Shown here in pieces: positions 36,304-48,075 of a DNA stretch of 64,000 nucleotides (the stretch's first letter is position 1; each line of letters opens with the position of its first letter). A model generated the notes under the pieces. That model saw only the letters and a program-made list of their open reading frames with translations, had not been told where the DNA came from and searched no databases. The stretch is from Amborella trichopoda (taxonomy: Eukaryota > Streptophyta > Magnoliopsida > Amborellales > Amborellaceae), in assembly GCF_000471905.2 (NCBI RefSeq), contig NW_006497560.1, positions 1,865,659 to 1,929,658 on the forward strand. Reading direction: 5' to 3'. The position numbers and the translations under genes were made by a program.

Positions 36304-38565
36304 ATGGAGCAAGCACTCCAAGCATCCGTTCAAATACTATGTGATTTGTACGAAGACCCTCTTCACATCACCATTGTTGAACCTCAATTTCCCTCTAACT
36401 TTCAAGACACGTTTCTCCAACCTAACATGTTTTCCACGTCTGAGATTGACCTATCCGCCATTCGGTTCGAGAAAAGCGCAGGAAGCATGACCTACCCTAG
36501 AGCCCTATTGGAGGCAAAGATGTCAGGGCCATGGTTCTCTGCACTTGAGGTCGATCAAAAGATCTCTGAAAACAATGATGAGGAGTTGCAACAGGCTCTA
36601 GAAGAATGGGAAGAAGGTGGTCTGGCCACAACTGACAAACTCGAAGAAATAAATCTTGGAGATGAAGTGGATCTCAGACCCACTTTTATTTCAGCGAGTA
36701 TGTCATCGAAAGACAACGAAGATTTCACTAACTTCATGAGAGCAAACCGAGACGTCTTTGCTAGGCATTACCATAAGATGCCTGGTTCAGACCCTCAAGT
36801 TGTTGTTCACCATCTCGGTATTGATTCAACCGTCAAACCTGTCAAGTAGAAATAAAAAAGGTCCAAGACTGACCTTGAAATGCAGATAGATGCTGAGATT
36901 ACCAAGCTTAGACATGCAGGTTTCATCTGTGAAGTCAAATACCCGAAATGGCTAGTAAACATCGTTTTCGTCAAGAAGAAGAATAGTCAAATCAGGGTGT
37001 GTATTGACTTTCGCGACATGAATACCGACTATCCCAAGGATGACATCTCGTTGCCATTTACCGAGATGCTCATCGACTCTACAGCTCACTGTCAAATAGT
37101 TTCCTTCATGGATGGATACTCCGAGTATAATCAGATAAGGATGGCTCTCAAAGATGAAGAGCCCACTGCATTCTTAACTCCAAAAGGGGTCTTCTGTTGC
37201 ACAATGATGCCTTTTGGATTAAAGAATGCTGGCACCACATACCAGAGAGCAATGACCACCATTTTCAAAGGCATGATGCACAAAGAGGTGGAGTGTTATG
37301 TAGATGACTTGGTGGTAAAATCTGAAGAGAAGGATGCTCACATAAGAGATCTTGAAAAGGTGTTCAAGCGATTGCGCCTTCATCAACTAAAAATGAACCC
37401 CCTAAAATGCACTTTTGGCTTGCGCTCCGAAAAATTCTTGGGGTTCATCATCAGACATCGAGGGCTTGAGGTTGAGCTAGTCAAGATCAAGGCTATCCAA
37501 GAAATGGCGTCACCGACTACACTTCAAGAACTGCGCTCCCTCTACGGGAAACTCGCATACATTCGCAGGTTCATCTCAAACCTCTCAGGTCGATGTAAAC
37601 CTTTTATGCACCTGCTAAAGAAAGGCACCCCATTCATCTGGGATGAAGCATGTCAGGCAAGCCTTAATGACATCAAGCATTATTTACTCAACCCTTCAGT
37701 GCTCTCTACACCAGTATTGGGAAAACCACTCATTATATACATGATTGCTTTAGACAAGTCACTCGGAGCACTGTTGGCACAAAACAATGAAGAGGGAAAA
37801 GAAACTGCGTTATATTATCTCAACCGTAAGATGTAAGGGGCTGAGAAGAATTATCCCCCTATTGAGAAGATGTCCTTGGCTTTGATCTTCACAGTACAAA
37901 AACTCGGTCTTTTCTTGCTTAGTCATGAAGTGAAACTGATATCAAAAGTTGATCCTGTGAAGTTTCTCATAACATGCCCATGCTTGTCAGGATGCTTGCT
38001 AAGTGGGCATTATTGCGGATGGAATTCGACATCACATATGTCCCATAAAAGGCCATCAAGGGCCAGACCTTGGCTCACTTTCTCGCAGCACATCCCGTAC
38101 CGGTAGAATCTCCTTTATCAAGTGACCTCCTTAATGAAGAAGTATTTTGTGTTGACCTTGCTCTTGTGTGGAATTGTACATTGACGGAGCCTTCCATTCA
38201 GATCGAGGAGGCGCCAGAGTAGTATTCCTGATGCCGAGAGGAGGAATATCTCCACTTTCTTTCTCTCTCACTCAAGCTGGTTCTCATAATGAGGCATAAT
38301 ATCAGGCCCCCATAATCGGACTTGAAATAGCCTTCGACCTCGACTTGGAGCAGCTTAAGATATACGACGACTCTGAGTTGGTTATCCACTAGATCAAAGG
38401 GATTTATGATGTGAGGAAAGACACCCTCAAGCCTTATCACGATACTTTAAAATCATATATGGCTCAGTTTGAGGACGTATCCCTGAGTCGCATCCCCAGG
38501 AGGCTAAACGCTCAGGCTAACGCACTCATGAAACTTGGCGCCACAATTTAGTTATCCTCATTAGG
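36304..38565 (+). pseudogene. Element C RT, RNase H and second RNase H
   Basis: The best-kept pol block. The open stretch 36304-36849 holds the pre-RT segment (DVFARHYHKMPGSDPQVVVH). The stretch 36880-37836 (318 codons) is RT: FVKKKN near residue 30, FMDGYSEYNQI near 76, the YVDD catalytic box at 140-143, LGFIIRHRGLEVE near 187, then the start of RNase H (LGALLAQN). The rest of RNase H is at 37840-38110 and the archaeal-type second RNase H at about 38150-38560. Together these domains copy the RNA and remove it from the hybrid. A few interruptions separate the blocks. Confidence 0.9.
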
Positions 38566-38878
38566 ACCCACTCTTGTTAGGGTGGCGGGATGGAGACACA
38601 TTGACCTAAGAACCGAGGTTGACACGGATGATGAATGAAATATCTTCCCGGAGTGCCCTCCTTATCCATTTGGAGCACTTCTATCAACCAAAGAAGTAAT
38701 CAAGACTGAATAAGATATAGCACAGACTCAAGCTAAGGGTCTAAACCAAGAACCAGAATTCTTTGACCCAATATGCGCAGAGATTGAGTAGGTCGAAGAT
38801 TGGAGAGAGCCCATCACCAGTTTCCTAAAACATGGCAGGCTCCATGAAGATCATGTTGAACGCAATAGCATACGTCAA
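38565..38878 (+). pseudogene. Element C spacer between second RNase H and integrase
   Basis: About 310 bases coding, in the intact family, for a variable linker. It aligns with A at about 2010-2290 and D at 52380-52626, with the shared PYPFGALL segment near 38660. No domain of its own is recognised. Confidence 0.6.
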
Positions 38879-40022
38879 ATGTCTACCAAGTATACCTTCC
38901 TTGGAGAAGATTCTCTCTTCAGACGGTTGTTTGACGACATTCTTCTTAGATGCGTCGATATCCAAGAAGCAAATAAGGTGTTAAAGGAAGTCCACTCGGG
39001 CATTTGTGGACTACACCAGTCCGGTCTTAAGCTCTGTGAACGAATACGCAGGTTGGGATACTATTGGCCTTCCATGATCTCTGATTCCTTAAACTATGCT
39101 AAAAAGTGCCATGTGTGGCAAATACACTCTAGCCGAATTCATCAGCCTCTAAAGCCCTTACACCCTACTGTTGAATCATGGCCCTTCTCCCAATGGGGTA
39201 TGGACATCGTAAGGCCTATTGACCCTCCTTCCACAATGCGCCATGTTTTTATCCTAGCTACAGCAAATTATTTCTCTAAGTGGGCTGAAGCAATCCCCCT
39301 TAGGCAGGTTCCTGGGATAGCGGTGGCCTACTTCATTTGACATCATGTCATATATTGCTTCGGAGAGCCCAACCGGATTATATCTGACAATGGTCCTCAA
39401 TTTAGAAATTATCACATCGATCACTTAGTTAACCAATTCGGTTTCGAATGGAGGTACTCAACTATGTACCACCCTCGGGTGAATGGATTAGCTGAGGCTT
39501 TCAATAAGACGCTATGCAACATTTTAAGAAAGTTAATACAATGATGAACTGACATGAGAAGCTTCCCGAAGCACTATGGGCATATCATACTACTACACGA
39601 AATGCTACTGATTCCACTCCTTATTCTCTGGTCTGTGGGGTGAAGCAGTTTTACCTCTCAAAATACAAATCCCTTCACTGCGAGTCGCTATTCACCAAGG
39701 AATAACCGAAGATAAGAGAGTCAAGCTCCGGTATCAAGAATTGGATGCACTCAACGAAAAGAGGCTATAGGCTCAACAGAACCTTGAACTCAACCAAGGG
39801 AGAATGAAGAGGGCTTTTGACAAGTCTGTTAGAATCTGCTCATTTGCCCATGGTGATTTAGTCTTAGCTGTTAAGAGGCCTATTGTTATGCATGGTCGGC
39901 ATAAAGGGAAGTTTGAGCCTATGTGGGAAGGTCCCTTTATAGTAAAAAAGGTCTCATCCAATGGAGCATACATACTGGCACATCCTAAAGGAGGGGAAGC
40001 AATGCCTCCTATCAATGGATGA
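38879..40022 (+). pseudogene. Element C integrase remnant
   Basis: The amino-terminal zinc-binding part (EVHSGICGLHQSG, then the Cys pair region) and the start of the catalytic core (WPFSQWGMDIV) are open in 38879-39340. The middle of the core with SDNGPQF and the Asn-rich YHPxxNG region lies at about 39345-39540. The GPY/F carboxy-terminal tail (WEGPFIVKKVSSNGAYIL) is open in 39804-40022. No chromodomain follows. Interrupted several times. Confidence 0.87.
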
Positions 40023-40794
40023 TACTTAAAGAAGTATTACCCATAATGCATGTTCAAGAAAAAGAGACTTAACGAGATAGTCCAAAAAAATTCTAACTCT
40101 TTTTATTGCAGTAAAAATGAGTTACAAGTTACAAGCTAAAGGAAGCCCGTTATTAGGGAGGTTATAAGTCTCTTGCATCTGAGGATAAGAGGATAGTTAC
40201 CAATCAAAACCTGCAGTGTTGCTCTCTCATCTGAGGATAAGAGGATGATTACAGGCCAAAAAAAATGCCTGCCCCATGAGGAAGAAGCAAACCCACCAAA
40301 GAAAGGACTTCCTCATGAAGAAGAAGCGAAAACTCGTGGAGGGTTAGCTTTAATTCATTTGAAGAGTAGAAGAAGAAGCAAAACCACTCGAAGAAGTTAG
40401 CTTCAATTCATCCGATGTGTCTATCAAACATACAAGCCAGATATCTCATCAGACGCGTATATCAAATATACAACGAAGGATTCATTCGACGTGTGTATCA
40501 AACATACAAAGTGGGTTGCCCTGGTAAACAATTGGCCTATGACGGAAAGCATACCCTGTTCACAGTGGGTGCCCTTCCACAAAACAACATGGACCTCACT
40601 GTTATCCTGGAGGATTTGGCTTCCAACAAGTACCACAAGACACGTCTTATCATCGTTAACCACTTTTGCCTGGCCAATGAACATCGTCGTACGTAGCTCA
40701 TCGTCGAGCACCGCAAATCCTATACGTAATCTACTGCCATAAGTGAGCATCAATCTCTGCATCATGATAAGCCACATGTGTTAAGGAGCCCCGA

Positions 40795-40965
40795 CTGAAG
40801 CCAACGCCGGCTGTGTCCTCCAAAGACTAGTGTCAGTTGCGCTCCTAACCCTTAAGGTTGGTTGCCTTTCATAAAGTTCAATGCCGGTTGAGTCAGCACT
40901 CCAAACCATTAGTGCCAGTTGCTCCAGTGCCGGCTGCATTTTTGTTAGTGCCAGCCTTGTCGTGA
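40795..40965 (+). repeat. First GCCGGTTG core array, element C
   Basis: Four to five degenerate units with cores AACGCCGGCTG, AATGCCGGTTGAG, AGTGCCAGTTGC and AGTGCCGGCTGC. The counterpart in B is 24690-24860 and in A about 270-430. Confidence 0.7.
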
Positions 40966-41629
40966 CTGTTCGTTTCCCCGGGACTTCTCATTTCAAGGCC
41001 TAAATTTTTGCACCTCCTTAATGGTCGCGTGATTTCCAAAGGTAACTGTACACTTTCCCTGTGATAGTTCACCTCCTACCGTACACCTTCCACGACGGCC
41101 CATTTCTTGTGACCATTCGCCTCCTGCTAGAACTTCTCCTACACGACCGAAAACCCACTGGAAAAACTTTCCCGTCTGTGTTTTTTTCACTTAGATAGCA
41201 CCCAAACCTCACCGAAAACTGCTACAAACTTCCCCTAAGTCCTCGGTAACCTCTGCAACACCAATAAAAACATCGGAAAGTTACCACAATCCCCAAGAAA
41301 CCACTTAAACTCCCTGAAAAAACTCCCAAGATGTGCGAAAATGCTCACTGTCCCACTTCCCGCCTCTTTTACAAAAAAAAACCTGCAACATGAACCTCTT
41401 CTATTTCTCGAAAAACTTGTCGGAGAACTCCCATTTCCCGCTCCTTTCCCTGCAACTTCACCAAATTCTTGGCAAAGTCTGCTTGCTAAAGTCTTTCCTT
41501 GCAAAACCACCTGGAATCCCACTATTTGCTGAGAACCTTCCCTGCTAAACCGTTGTTGATGTCCCACTGCTTGCTAGAACGTCAACCAAACACCCTCTCC
41601 TTACTGTTAAGAAAATATTTGCTTATGTT

Positions 41630-41683
41630 TTTTTACCCTTGGTAAAAACGTAAGGGAAAACAAGATTTTACCCCGTTATATAG
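41630..41683 (+). promoter_or_regulatory. Conserved hairpin plus TATA cassette, element C
   Basis: TTTTTACC (41630-41637) pairs perfectly with GGTAAAAA (41641-41648) around a 3-base loop. A GATTTTACCCC block follows, then TTATATAG (41676-41683). The order and spacing recur in B, D and F. Promoter activity is inferred from the TATA-like box only. Confidence 0.6.
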
Positions 41684-41794
41684 ACTACACTACCCTCAAA
41701 TGACCCCCACCAAAATGGGAATTCCATTCGCGTTCAAGGGAAGCCAAGCGACGATGAGCCAGGTCAGGCTTTGACTCGAGGCTCGAGTTACCTG

Positions 41795-42180
41795 TCATAG
41801 TGCCGAGCGTGTTTTCAGTCAACCCTAACGTTGGGTGTGTTTTCAAACAACCCTAGCGCCGGTTGACTCAGCGTCAACTGTGTTTCCAAATAACCCTAGC
41901 TCCGGTTGACTTAGCGCCGGGTGTGTTTTCAAACAACCTTAGCGCCAGTTGACTCAGCGTCGAGTGTGTTTCCAAACAACCGTAGCACTGGTTGATTTTT
42001 GCGTCAGGTGTGTCTCCAAACAACCCTAATGCCCGTTGTGTTCAAACAATATCACAGGTCGTTCACAGCGCCAGCTGAATTTTTAACAACACAGCGCTGG
42101 TTGTGTTTTTTAGAACTTAACGTCGGTTGAACACTCGCAAAAAATCATTATCGCTACACTTAGCGCCAGCCGTATTTCAA
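41795..42180 (+). repeat. 43-bp GCGCCGGTTG core array, element C
   Basis: About five clear units with a 43-base period: TAGCGCCGGTTGACTCAGCG, then TCAACTGTGTTTCCAAA and TAACCC. Diverged units follow to about 42180. Confidence 0.87.
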
Positions 42181-42494
42181 GCAGCTTATTGTCACTGACT
42201 CCAGGTTGAAGTTTGTTTCACCTAAACCATGACCTATTGCACCCAGGCTGTTGCACCAAGACTGTGGCATATCATCCGTAAGGGAGTCAGGAGCTATCCC
42301 TCATCCCAATAGGAGTCACACCCATAATGCAGCCCATTATCTCTAGTGGAGTTAGGGTCATTCTTAACTCTTCAATTCCAAGTGGGTCTGTTTCACATCA
42401 AGCTATCTTATCCCCAGGGAGTCGGGTTACCTGTCATAAGTCAATTCTCCAGTGAGTCTCATCTTTCACCCCATGGAGCCACGCTCGACCCCCT

Positions 42495-43190
42495 AAGGTA
42501 TAACGAAGGTCTAGTTGCATGACCTTAAACTTCAGGGTCCTAATTGTATGACTTTAAACTGCATAACCACGGTCCAGTTGTATGACCTTAAACCGTAGCG
42601 CACGTCCTAACCACATGACAATAAAAGGCTCAACACCATGGTCCGAACTATATGACCTTAAACTGTAGTAAAGGTCTAGTTGCACGACCTTAAACTGCAC
42701 GGTCCTAGTTGTATGACTTTAAACTGCATAACCATGTTCCAAACTATATGACCTTAAGATGTAGCAGAGTTCTAGTTGCACAACCTTAAATTGCACTGTC
42801 CTAGTTGTATGACTTTAAATTGCATAACCATGGTCCAAACTATATGAACTTAAACTGTAGTGGAGGTCTATTTGTACAACCTTAAACTACACGGTCCTGG
42901 TTGTACGACTTTAAATTGCATAACCACGGTCCAGCGCTATGACCTTAAACCATAGTGCACATCCTAGCCGCATGACAATAAAAGGCTTTACACCATGGTC
43001 CAAACTATATGACCTTAAACTGTAACGGAAGGGATAGTTGCACGACCTTAAACTACACGATCCTAGTTGTATGACTTTAAACTGCATAACCACGATCCAA
43101 CTGTTTGATCGTAAACCATAGTGCACATCCTGGCTACATGATGATAAACTACTTTGCATAGGTCTAGGAGGCATGAACTTAAACTCGCCC
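42495..43190 (+). repeat. CCTTAAACT array, element C
   Basis: About twenty units of roughly 33 bases: TATGACTTTAAACTGCATAA or CACGACCTTAAACTGCAC, then CGGTCCTAGTTG. Longer blocks with CGCATGACAATAAAAGGCT recur near 42600 and 42965, showing a higher-order pattern. Confidence 0.87.
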
Positions 43191-44684
43191 CCACATAGGT
43201 GAACATGCCTTTACATGCACTTTCACGCACGCCTTCCCTAACCTACCTGTTAGTGTGTGCGCGCCACCTTCATTACCTCCCCAGTGTGTCCATTCACTTT
43301 ATTACCATACCTCATTCGCCAATGAGTCTCACCCGTGCTCACAAAAAGGCGAACCATCCCGCCATCCATACTCGTTGTAAGTTAGTGGGTCCCCATTGTC
43401 TACTCACATTTCATACATCATCCATCTCTCATAGGTAGCCTAATGCCATTTCCCCACGTGAGTCAAACCGCCACCATACTCACTCCATGCTTCCACAGGA
43501 TGCCATTCATCACCACAGTCCAGCTATGTGACCTTAAACCATAGTGCACGTCCTAGTCGTATGACGTTAAACTTTTTCACACATTTCTCGAAGGAATGAC
43601 CTTAAACATGCCTTCACAAAAAAAATGATGGAATAACGGGCATGGTGTATACCTGATCAATGGAATACCATGAGTAAAAATGACGGATGGGCATGGTCAT
43701 GAAACTATGAGTAAGAAACTGGGCACGGTGAAAACCTGAAAGGGCATCGTGAGTAAAAATGGATGAAAAGTGTGGACATGGCGGAAAGGTCATGAGTAAA
43801 AGAGCCCTAAAGTAAAAAGAAGTTGGTGAAAACCGTCTCTACGGTGTCGCTTCCCAAGTTCAAGAGAAAATTTATAAAGGACGCTTGGACCAATGAACAG
43901 GTTGATGCTGCACGCATCTCAATAGGTGACTTAAGCCCCTCACTCAAACGAAAAAATCCCTGGTATCACCATACCAGGACTCCAAAATATGAGCTTTAAG
44001 GAAAAGATTCTGATAGCCTGAGTCCAGTTGCAAAGAGCACTTGAAAGAAAGAAGACTCGCCAAGATGGCAAGACAAGTCTCATAAGGAAGAACATTATTC
44101 CCATTAGGTCACAAACATACTCTAGAAATAAATACTCCAAAAGGCAAGAAATTGACAAAGCAAGGGGAGAACCTACCGGAGACATCTGCTCGCCTTAACT
44201 GGCATGACCGGACCTTCGGGATTTGCTAATAGAACCTGCCCCCGACTGGACTCGGTAAACGAGACCCATAGTGGTACTTTAAACATCAAAAGAAAACCTG
44301 GTGTAGCAGCAAACAACGCCTACCAAAGTGAACCAACGAACCCTGACCAAATGGGAACAATGCCCTTCTACATGGCACTCAATTGCCAAACAATCCTGAT
44401 TCTATGTGACGAGGTCCGTACAAAATCTTCAGCTTCTGAATCATCAATAGTCCACACGAAGGTGAGGACTTCAACAAGATCCCACAAAAAGTCTCTTCTT
44501 CCTCTAGAGTCTCCATGGATGGACCCGGGAACAATGCATCCCTACGTCTGAGCAGCCTAGTTACACCATTTCAAGAATCTCCTCGGGGTTCACATTATCT
44601 TGTGGCTAGAAAGAAAAAAAGTAAAAGCCGAAGGAAATTTTTCACGTGATTGTCCTTCTCGCTTCTCTTGAAGCACAACACTCG

Positions 44685-44695
44685 ACGGGGCAAGC
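44685..44695 (+). promoter_or_regulatory. Polypurine tract of C
   Basis: ACGGGGCAAGC directly before the TG of the 3' LTR. The matching site is GTGGGATAAGC in F and ACGGGGCATGT in D. It primes plus-strand DNA synthesis in the family. Confidence 0.7.
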
Positions 44696-47564
44696 TGTTT
44701 GAACGTATTTTTCAGCACATTGGTCCCTGATTAGGAATAAATATGAAATAGGTCAATAAAGTGTATAAAACAGTGGAAATTCCTGATAGTCTCAAAATGG
44801 CCTCAGAATCGGTTGAGATCTTCATCAGCACTTCAAAAGACCACCTGCCAAGTTTTGATCACGATCAAACACGTCTAAGGCATTGAACACAAAGAAACAA
44901 TTTCAGCGAAATCAACCTCTAGCAACCTGAAATGGACTCTGTAATTAGAGCCATACGTCTGGTGCATTAAATAGCTATAAGACGCCTGCCATTAGATCTA
45001 GCACGATCGAAAACCCTTATGAATCAAGTTTCAGCTTAATCGAATACTCCAAGACAAAGTTATGAGTAAAAGACTAAAAAAGGGTACGCTGCACACTTTC
45101 CCTTGTGGCCTCACTACACCAAAACACCATTAAAGGTGGTTGTTTTCACAGTCATGGGCAATGACATTTGGGGCCCATATCTCACTCGTTCCAAGTGGGA
45201 TCGTGCCCAAATTTGGCGAGCATGTTTGTCTCATCAAGACGAACAATTCAATATGTGGTACGCCCCGTGATGATGCCCGAGCAGAGGGAAAAACTAAAGT
45301 TACTGATCTGTGAAAGAAGTTGCAGAAAATTCAGCAGCAGCACGCCTCGTTCGAGCAGCCAGATCACGACGCTCGTATACTCGTTCGACATGAACGCAAT
45401 TGCATTATGTGCATGAGGTCCTAGGCTATCTCTGGTCAAAACCTCGCATACGATGAACGATTGGATTTCACTCACAAAGGCATCATAGCTGTTATAAATT
45501 CTGGCCATCAGATTTTAAGATTCCTACCAAAAACCTAAGACGACAAAATCTTCATCCGGATAAAAAATTAAGTTATGTTTGTTGCAACGTGATCATGATG
45601 GCATGCTCAGTGTAATGCAATGAAGAAGTCACGAAGAAACATCAAGGAACGAGCACACAATCGATCCAAAGTTTTCAAGATTCAGCCAAGATTCAAGTGT
45701 CATAATCACGGCTCAAAAACATGATTCATGGCTCGAAGTTGGTATCAAAATGATTGCCATGTCAAGCCCTATAAGAAAACAATAATCTATCAATCAAGCG
45801 GGCATCAGAATGACCCCGGGTCAGCCATGGAAGATCATGCAAGTTCTCACGCAGCAGCAAGACTGTTTTGAAATTCCACACATTGTTAGGCACAGGCAAA
45901 ACAGTTCTTTTGCACCCATTTTTATAATTTATTTAAATTCAATAAAATTGTAATTATCTTCAATTCGCAGTAGTTTTTGGGCATACACCCACATTTCAGC
46001 CCAATTTTATATAAACATGCAATGCCTCATTATATAAAAAATGGATTCATTCTTCTCAAATCAATAAATAAAATTTTGATTGTTGCTTGAGCTTGTGATT
46101 ATTCTTTGGAGAGAGAAGAGAGAGAACAAAAGGGACTCTGATTAGGTAACTTTCTCTCTCCTCCCCTCTTTCTCTCTCCTTCCTTCTTTCTCTCTCCTCC
46201 TTTCTTTCTCTCTCCTCCCTCTTTCTCTCTCCTTCCCTTTTCTCGTCTTTATCTTTCTTCTTCTCTCTCTATCTCTTCCTCCCTCTTCTTCTCATCTCTA
46301 TCTCTTTCTCTGTCCTCTTTTAATCTCTATTGCTTTCTCTATTTTCTTCTTGTCTTTATCTCTTTCTCTCTCTTCTTCTCATCTCTATCTCCATCCATCT
46401 TCTTCTGTCACAACTGATGAGGTCTAGCACTAGTTGATTCTCTCTATCTTCTGCCACAATCGGCGAAGCTTAGCACCGGTCGGTTCTCTCTCTTTTGTCA
46501 CAATAAGTGAAGCATAACGTCGATTGATTCTCTCTCTTCTAGCACAATTGAGGAAGCTTAGCCTGTCACAATGGACGAAGCCTAACGTTGGTTGGTTCTC
46601 TCTCTCTTCTGTCACAACCAATGAACCCAGTGCCGGTTGGTTCTCTCTCTTCTCTGTCACAACTGGTAAAGCCTAGCACTGGTTTGTTTTCTCTATCTCT
46701 TCTATCAATCGGCGAAGCCTAGCGTTGTTTGACTTTCTCTCTCTTCTATCAATCGGTGATGCCTAGCACTGGTTTGTTTTCTCTCTCCTCATTTATCAGT
46801 CGATAAAACCTAGTGCTGACTGGTTTTCTCTCTCTCTTTCATCCTCTTCCCTTCTTCTCCCCTTTTTTTTTCTATTCCCTTCCTCTCTTCTTATCCTTCC
46901 CTCATTATCCTCATTCGACTAAGAGGGATTGAGGTTAGCCTCTCATGGTGGTCCTGTCGTCGAACAGTAATGTTGTTGTGCTAGGATTGTTTGGCCTGCT
47001 TTATTTTCATGACAGATTAACCATCGTGTTTAGCTACTCGATATTCGTACTGACGTCTAGTAGTAATCTAGTGAGACGGCCTTAGTTACCGAGCCGTCAA
47101 GCCAATTACTCACCAACTTAGTCACCGCTCTGATCCTCTTGCTTTGTCAAGTCCTTCTCTCCCCCATCTTTCTTCTCTCCTTCTTTTTGAATGCGCATGC
47201 TTATGTATGTTCATCAAAGAGTAAAAGGGTGAGGTTTGACCCACCTGTCTTACAACCTTTTCCATATATGTGAATGTGATTACAGAAAAACAAGAAGAAT
47301 CAAGCCAAGGGAGGTGATTCCGAACCAGTTTTATTACAAGGGGTCTTTCTTCGTCATCTAAGAGAGCGCCCAAGCGAGTCAGTCCAAGTAAGTCTGAAAG
47401 CAGCTTAAATTCCCCTCTCACCGGTTGATAACACCTTCCCCCATTCTCGAACGAGGTTCCCATGAGAACAAGCTCAAAAACATCACGGGTCTTCCCTCCA
47501 AACCCAGGATGCCTGCTGCCCGATCCCCAAAGAATTCGGAGGGCGAGTTCGAGGCATCTAACCA
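44696..47564 (+). repeat. Element C 3' LTR (2.87 kb)
   Basis: Starts TGTTTGAACG and ends GCATCTAACCA. TATA box 46008-46014, AATAAA 46063-46068, CT-rich tract 46110-46400, hairpin array 46400-46835, conserved U5 end 46900-47564. About 80 bases shorter than the 5' LTR. Confidence 0.93.
46400..46835 (+). repeat. U5 hairpin array of C (3' LTR), about ten units
   Basis: Same unit design as the 5' LTR array but one unit fewer, with independent changes in individual units. The array length has therefore changed since insertion, when the two LTRs were identical. Confidence 0.85.
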
Positions 47565-47569
47565 ACACC
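47565..47569 (+). repeat. Target-site duplication of C, right copy (ACACC)
   Basis: Follows the CA end of the 3' LTR and precedes TTCTTGACAGG, which is linker sequence of element B. One mismatch to ACATC at 29188-29192. Confidence 0.85.
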
Positions 47570-48075
47570 TTCTTGACAGGATGAAGAAGGAAGAAGGATC
47601 GTGCCAGGGATGAAGTCCAGTAAAGTTGGCAGTGGAGAAAGGGTCCTGAGAAATTCCTGCTCGACTGTGGGTTGAGCGGTTTTGTTTCTTCAGCGAGTAG
47701 CCCTTAATGCCCGTCTCTTTCTGGTTTTTTGAGGTGATGTTTGACTCGTCTCATTAGGCTTGTGAACAACCTTAGCTTGGTGAACTACTTTTCGCCTTAA
47801 GGACTTGAGTCTGCTGCGGCCATGGTAGACTATCCATGGCCAGGAAGTCAAGGATTTGACAGAGTCCGAGTCATTCATAGGAAGGTCCTGCTTTGTGAGA
47901 TCTTCTTGTCCCGATAAAGGAATAACTTAGGGATCACTTACTGGGAGATTCTAAAAATCCTGACACTCTTCCGATTTTTTTGCTAATATATCAAGGAAAC
48001 TTGTGCATTCCGACAGGTAATGGCCTCTTTTCTGATGGTACGACACCAATGATCTTCAGTCCCCTTAGCAAGGCA
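47570..48075 (-). pseudogene. Element B gag-pol linker, gag-side part
   Basis: Continues B's linker beyond element C; aligns with A from about 5107 to 5610 in the same orientation. The basic RKRRALRATR segment is at its left end (47690-47878). No domain recognised. Confidence 0.72.

Larger units (their letters stand above)
40023..44684 (+). repeat. Element C 3' untranslated region (4.66 kb)
   Basis: No genes. Modules in order: a pol-proximal spacer with CATCTGAGGATAAGAGGAT repeats (40160-40260), a first core array (40795-40965), the hairpin/TATA cassette (41630-41683), a 43-bp core array (41795-42180), CCCCAGTGGG-type blocks (42205-42490), the CCTTAAACT array (42495-43190), a spacer with CCAGTGTGTCC blocks (43200-43500), a short CCTTAAACT run (43505-43605), GAGTAAAAATGG blocks (43630-43800) and a spacer to the polypurine tract. 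Hypervariable, array-filled 3' regions are known for Tat elements and can seed satellites. Confidence 0.85.
29193..47564 (+). mobile_element. Element C: full-length but broken Tat retrotransposon inserted in B
   Basis: The only copy here with both LTRs in view: 5' LTR 29193-32144, primer site, gag, linker, RT, two RNase H regions, integrase, a 4.66-kb repeat-rich 3' region, polypurine tract, 3' LTR 44696-47564. Total 18.4 kb with a 5-bp target duplication. Over the first 150 bases the two LTRs differ at roughly 22 positions by eye (about 15%). This suggests an insertion many millions of years old, though rates vary between plants. About ten to fifteen interruptions lie in gag-pol, and long open stretches survive in RT and the pre-RT segment. 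Confidence 0.92.

Noticed and set aside
40023-47564. Reading 40023-47564 as one 7.5-kb LTR
   Set aside because: C's 5' LTR begins at 29193 with TG and a target duplication and matches only from 44696 onward; the rest is 3' region.
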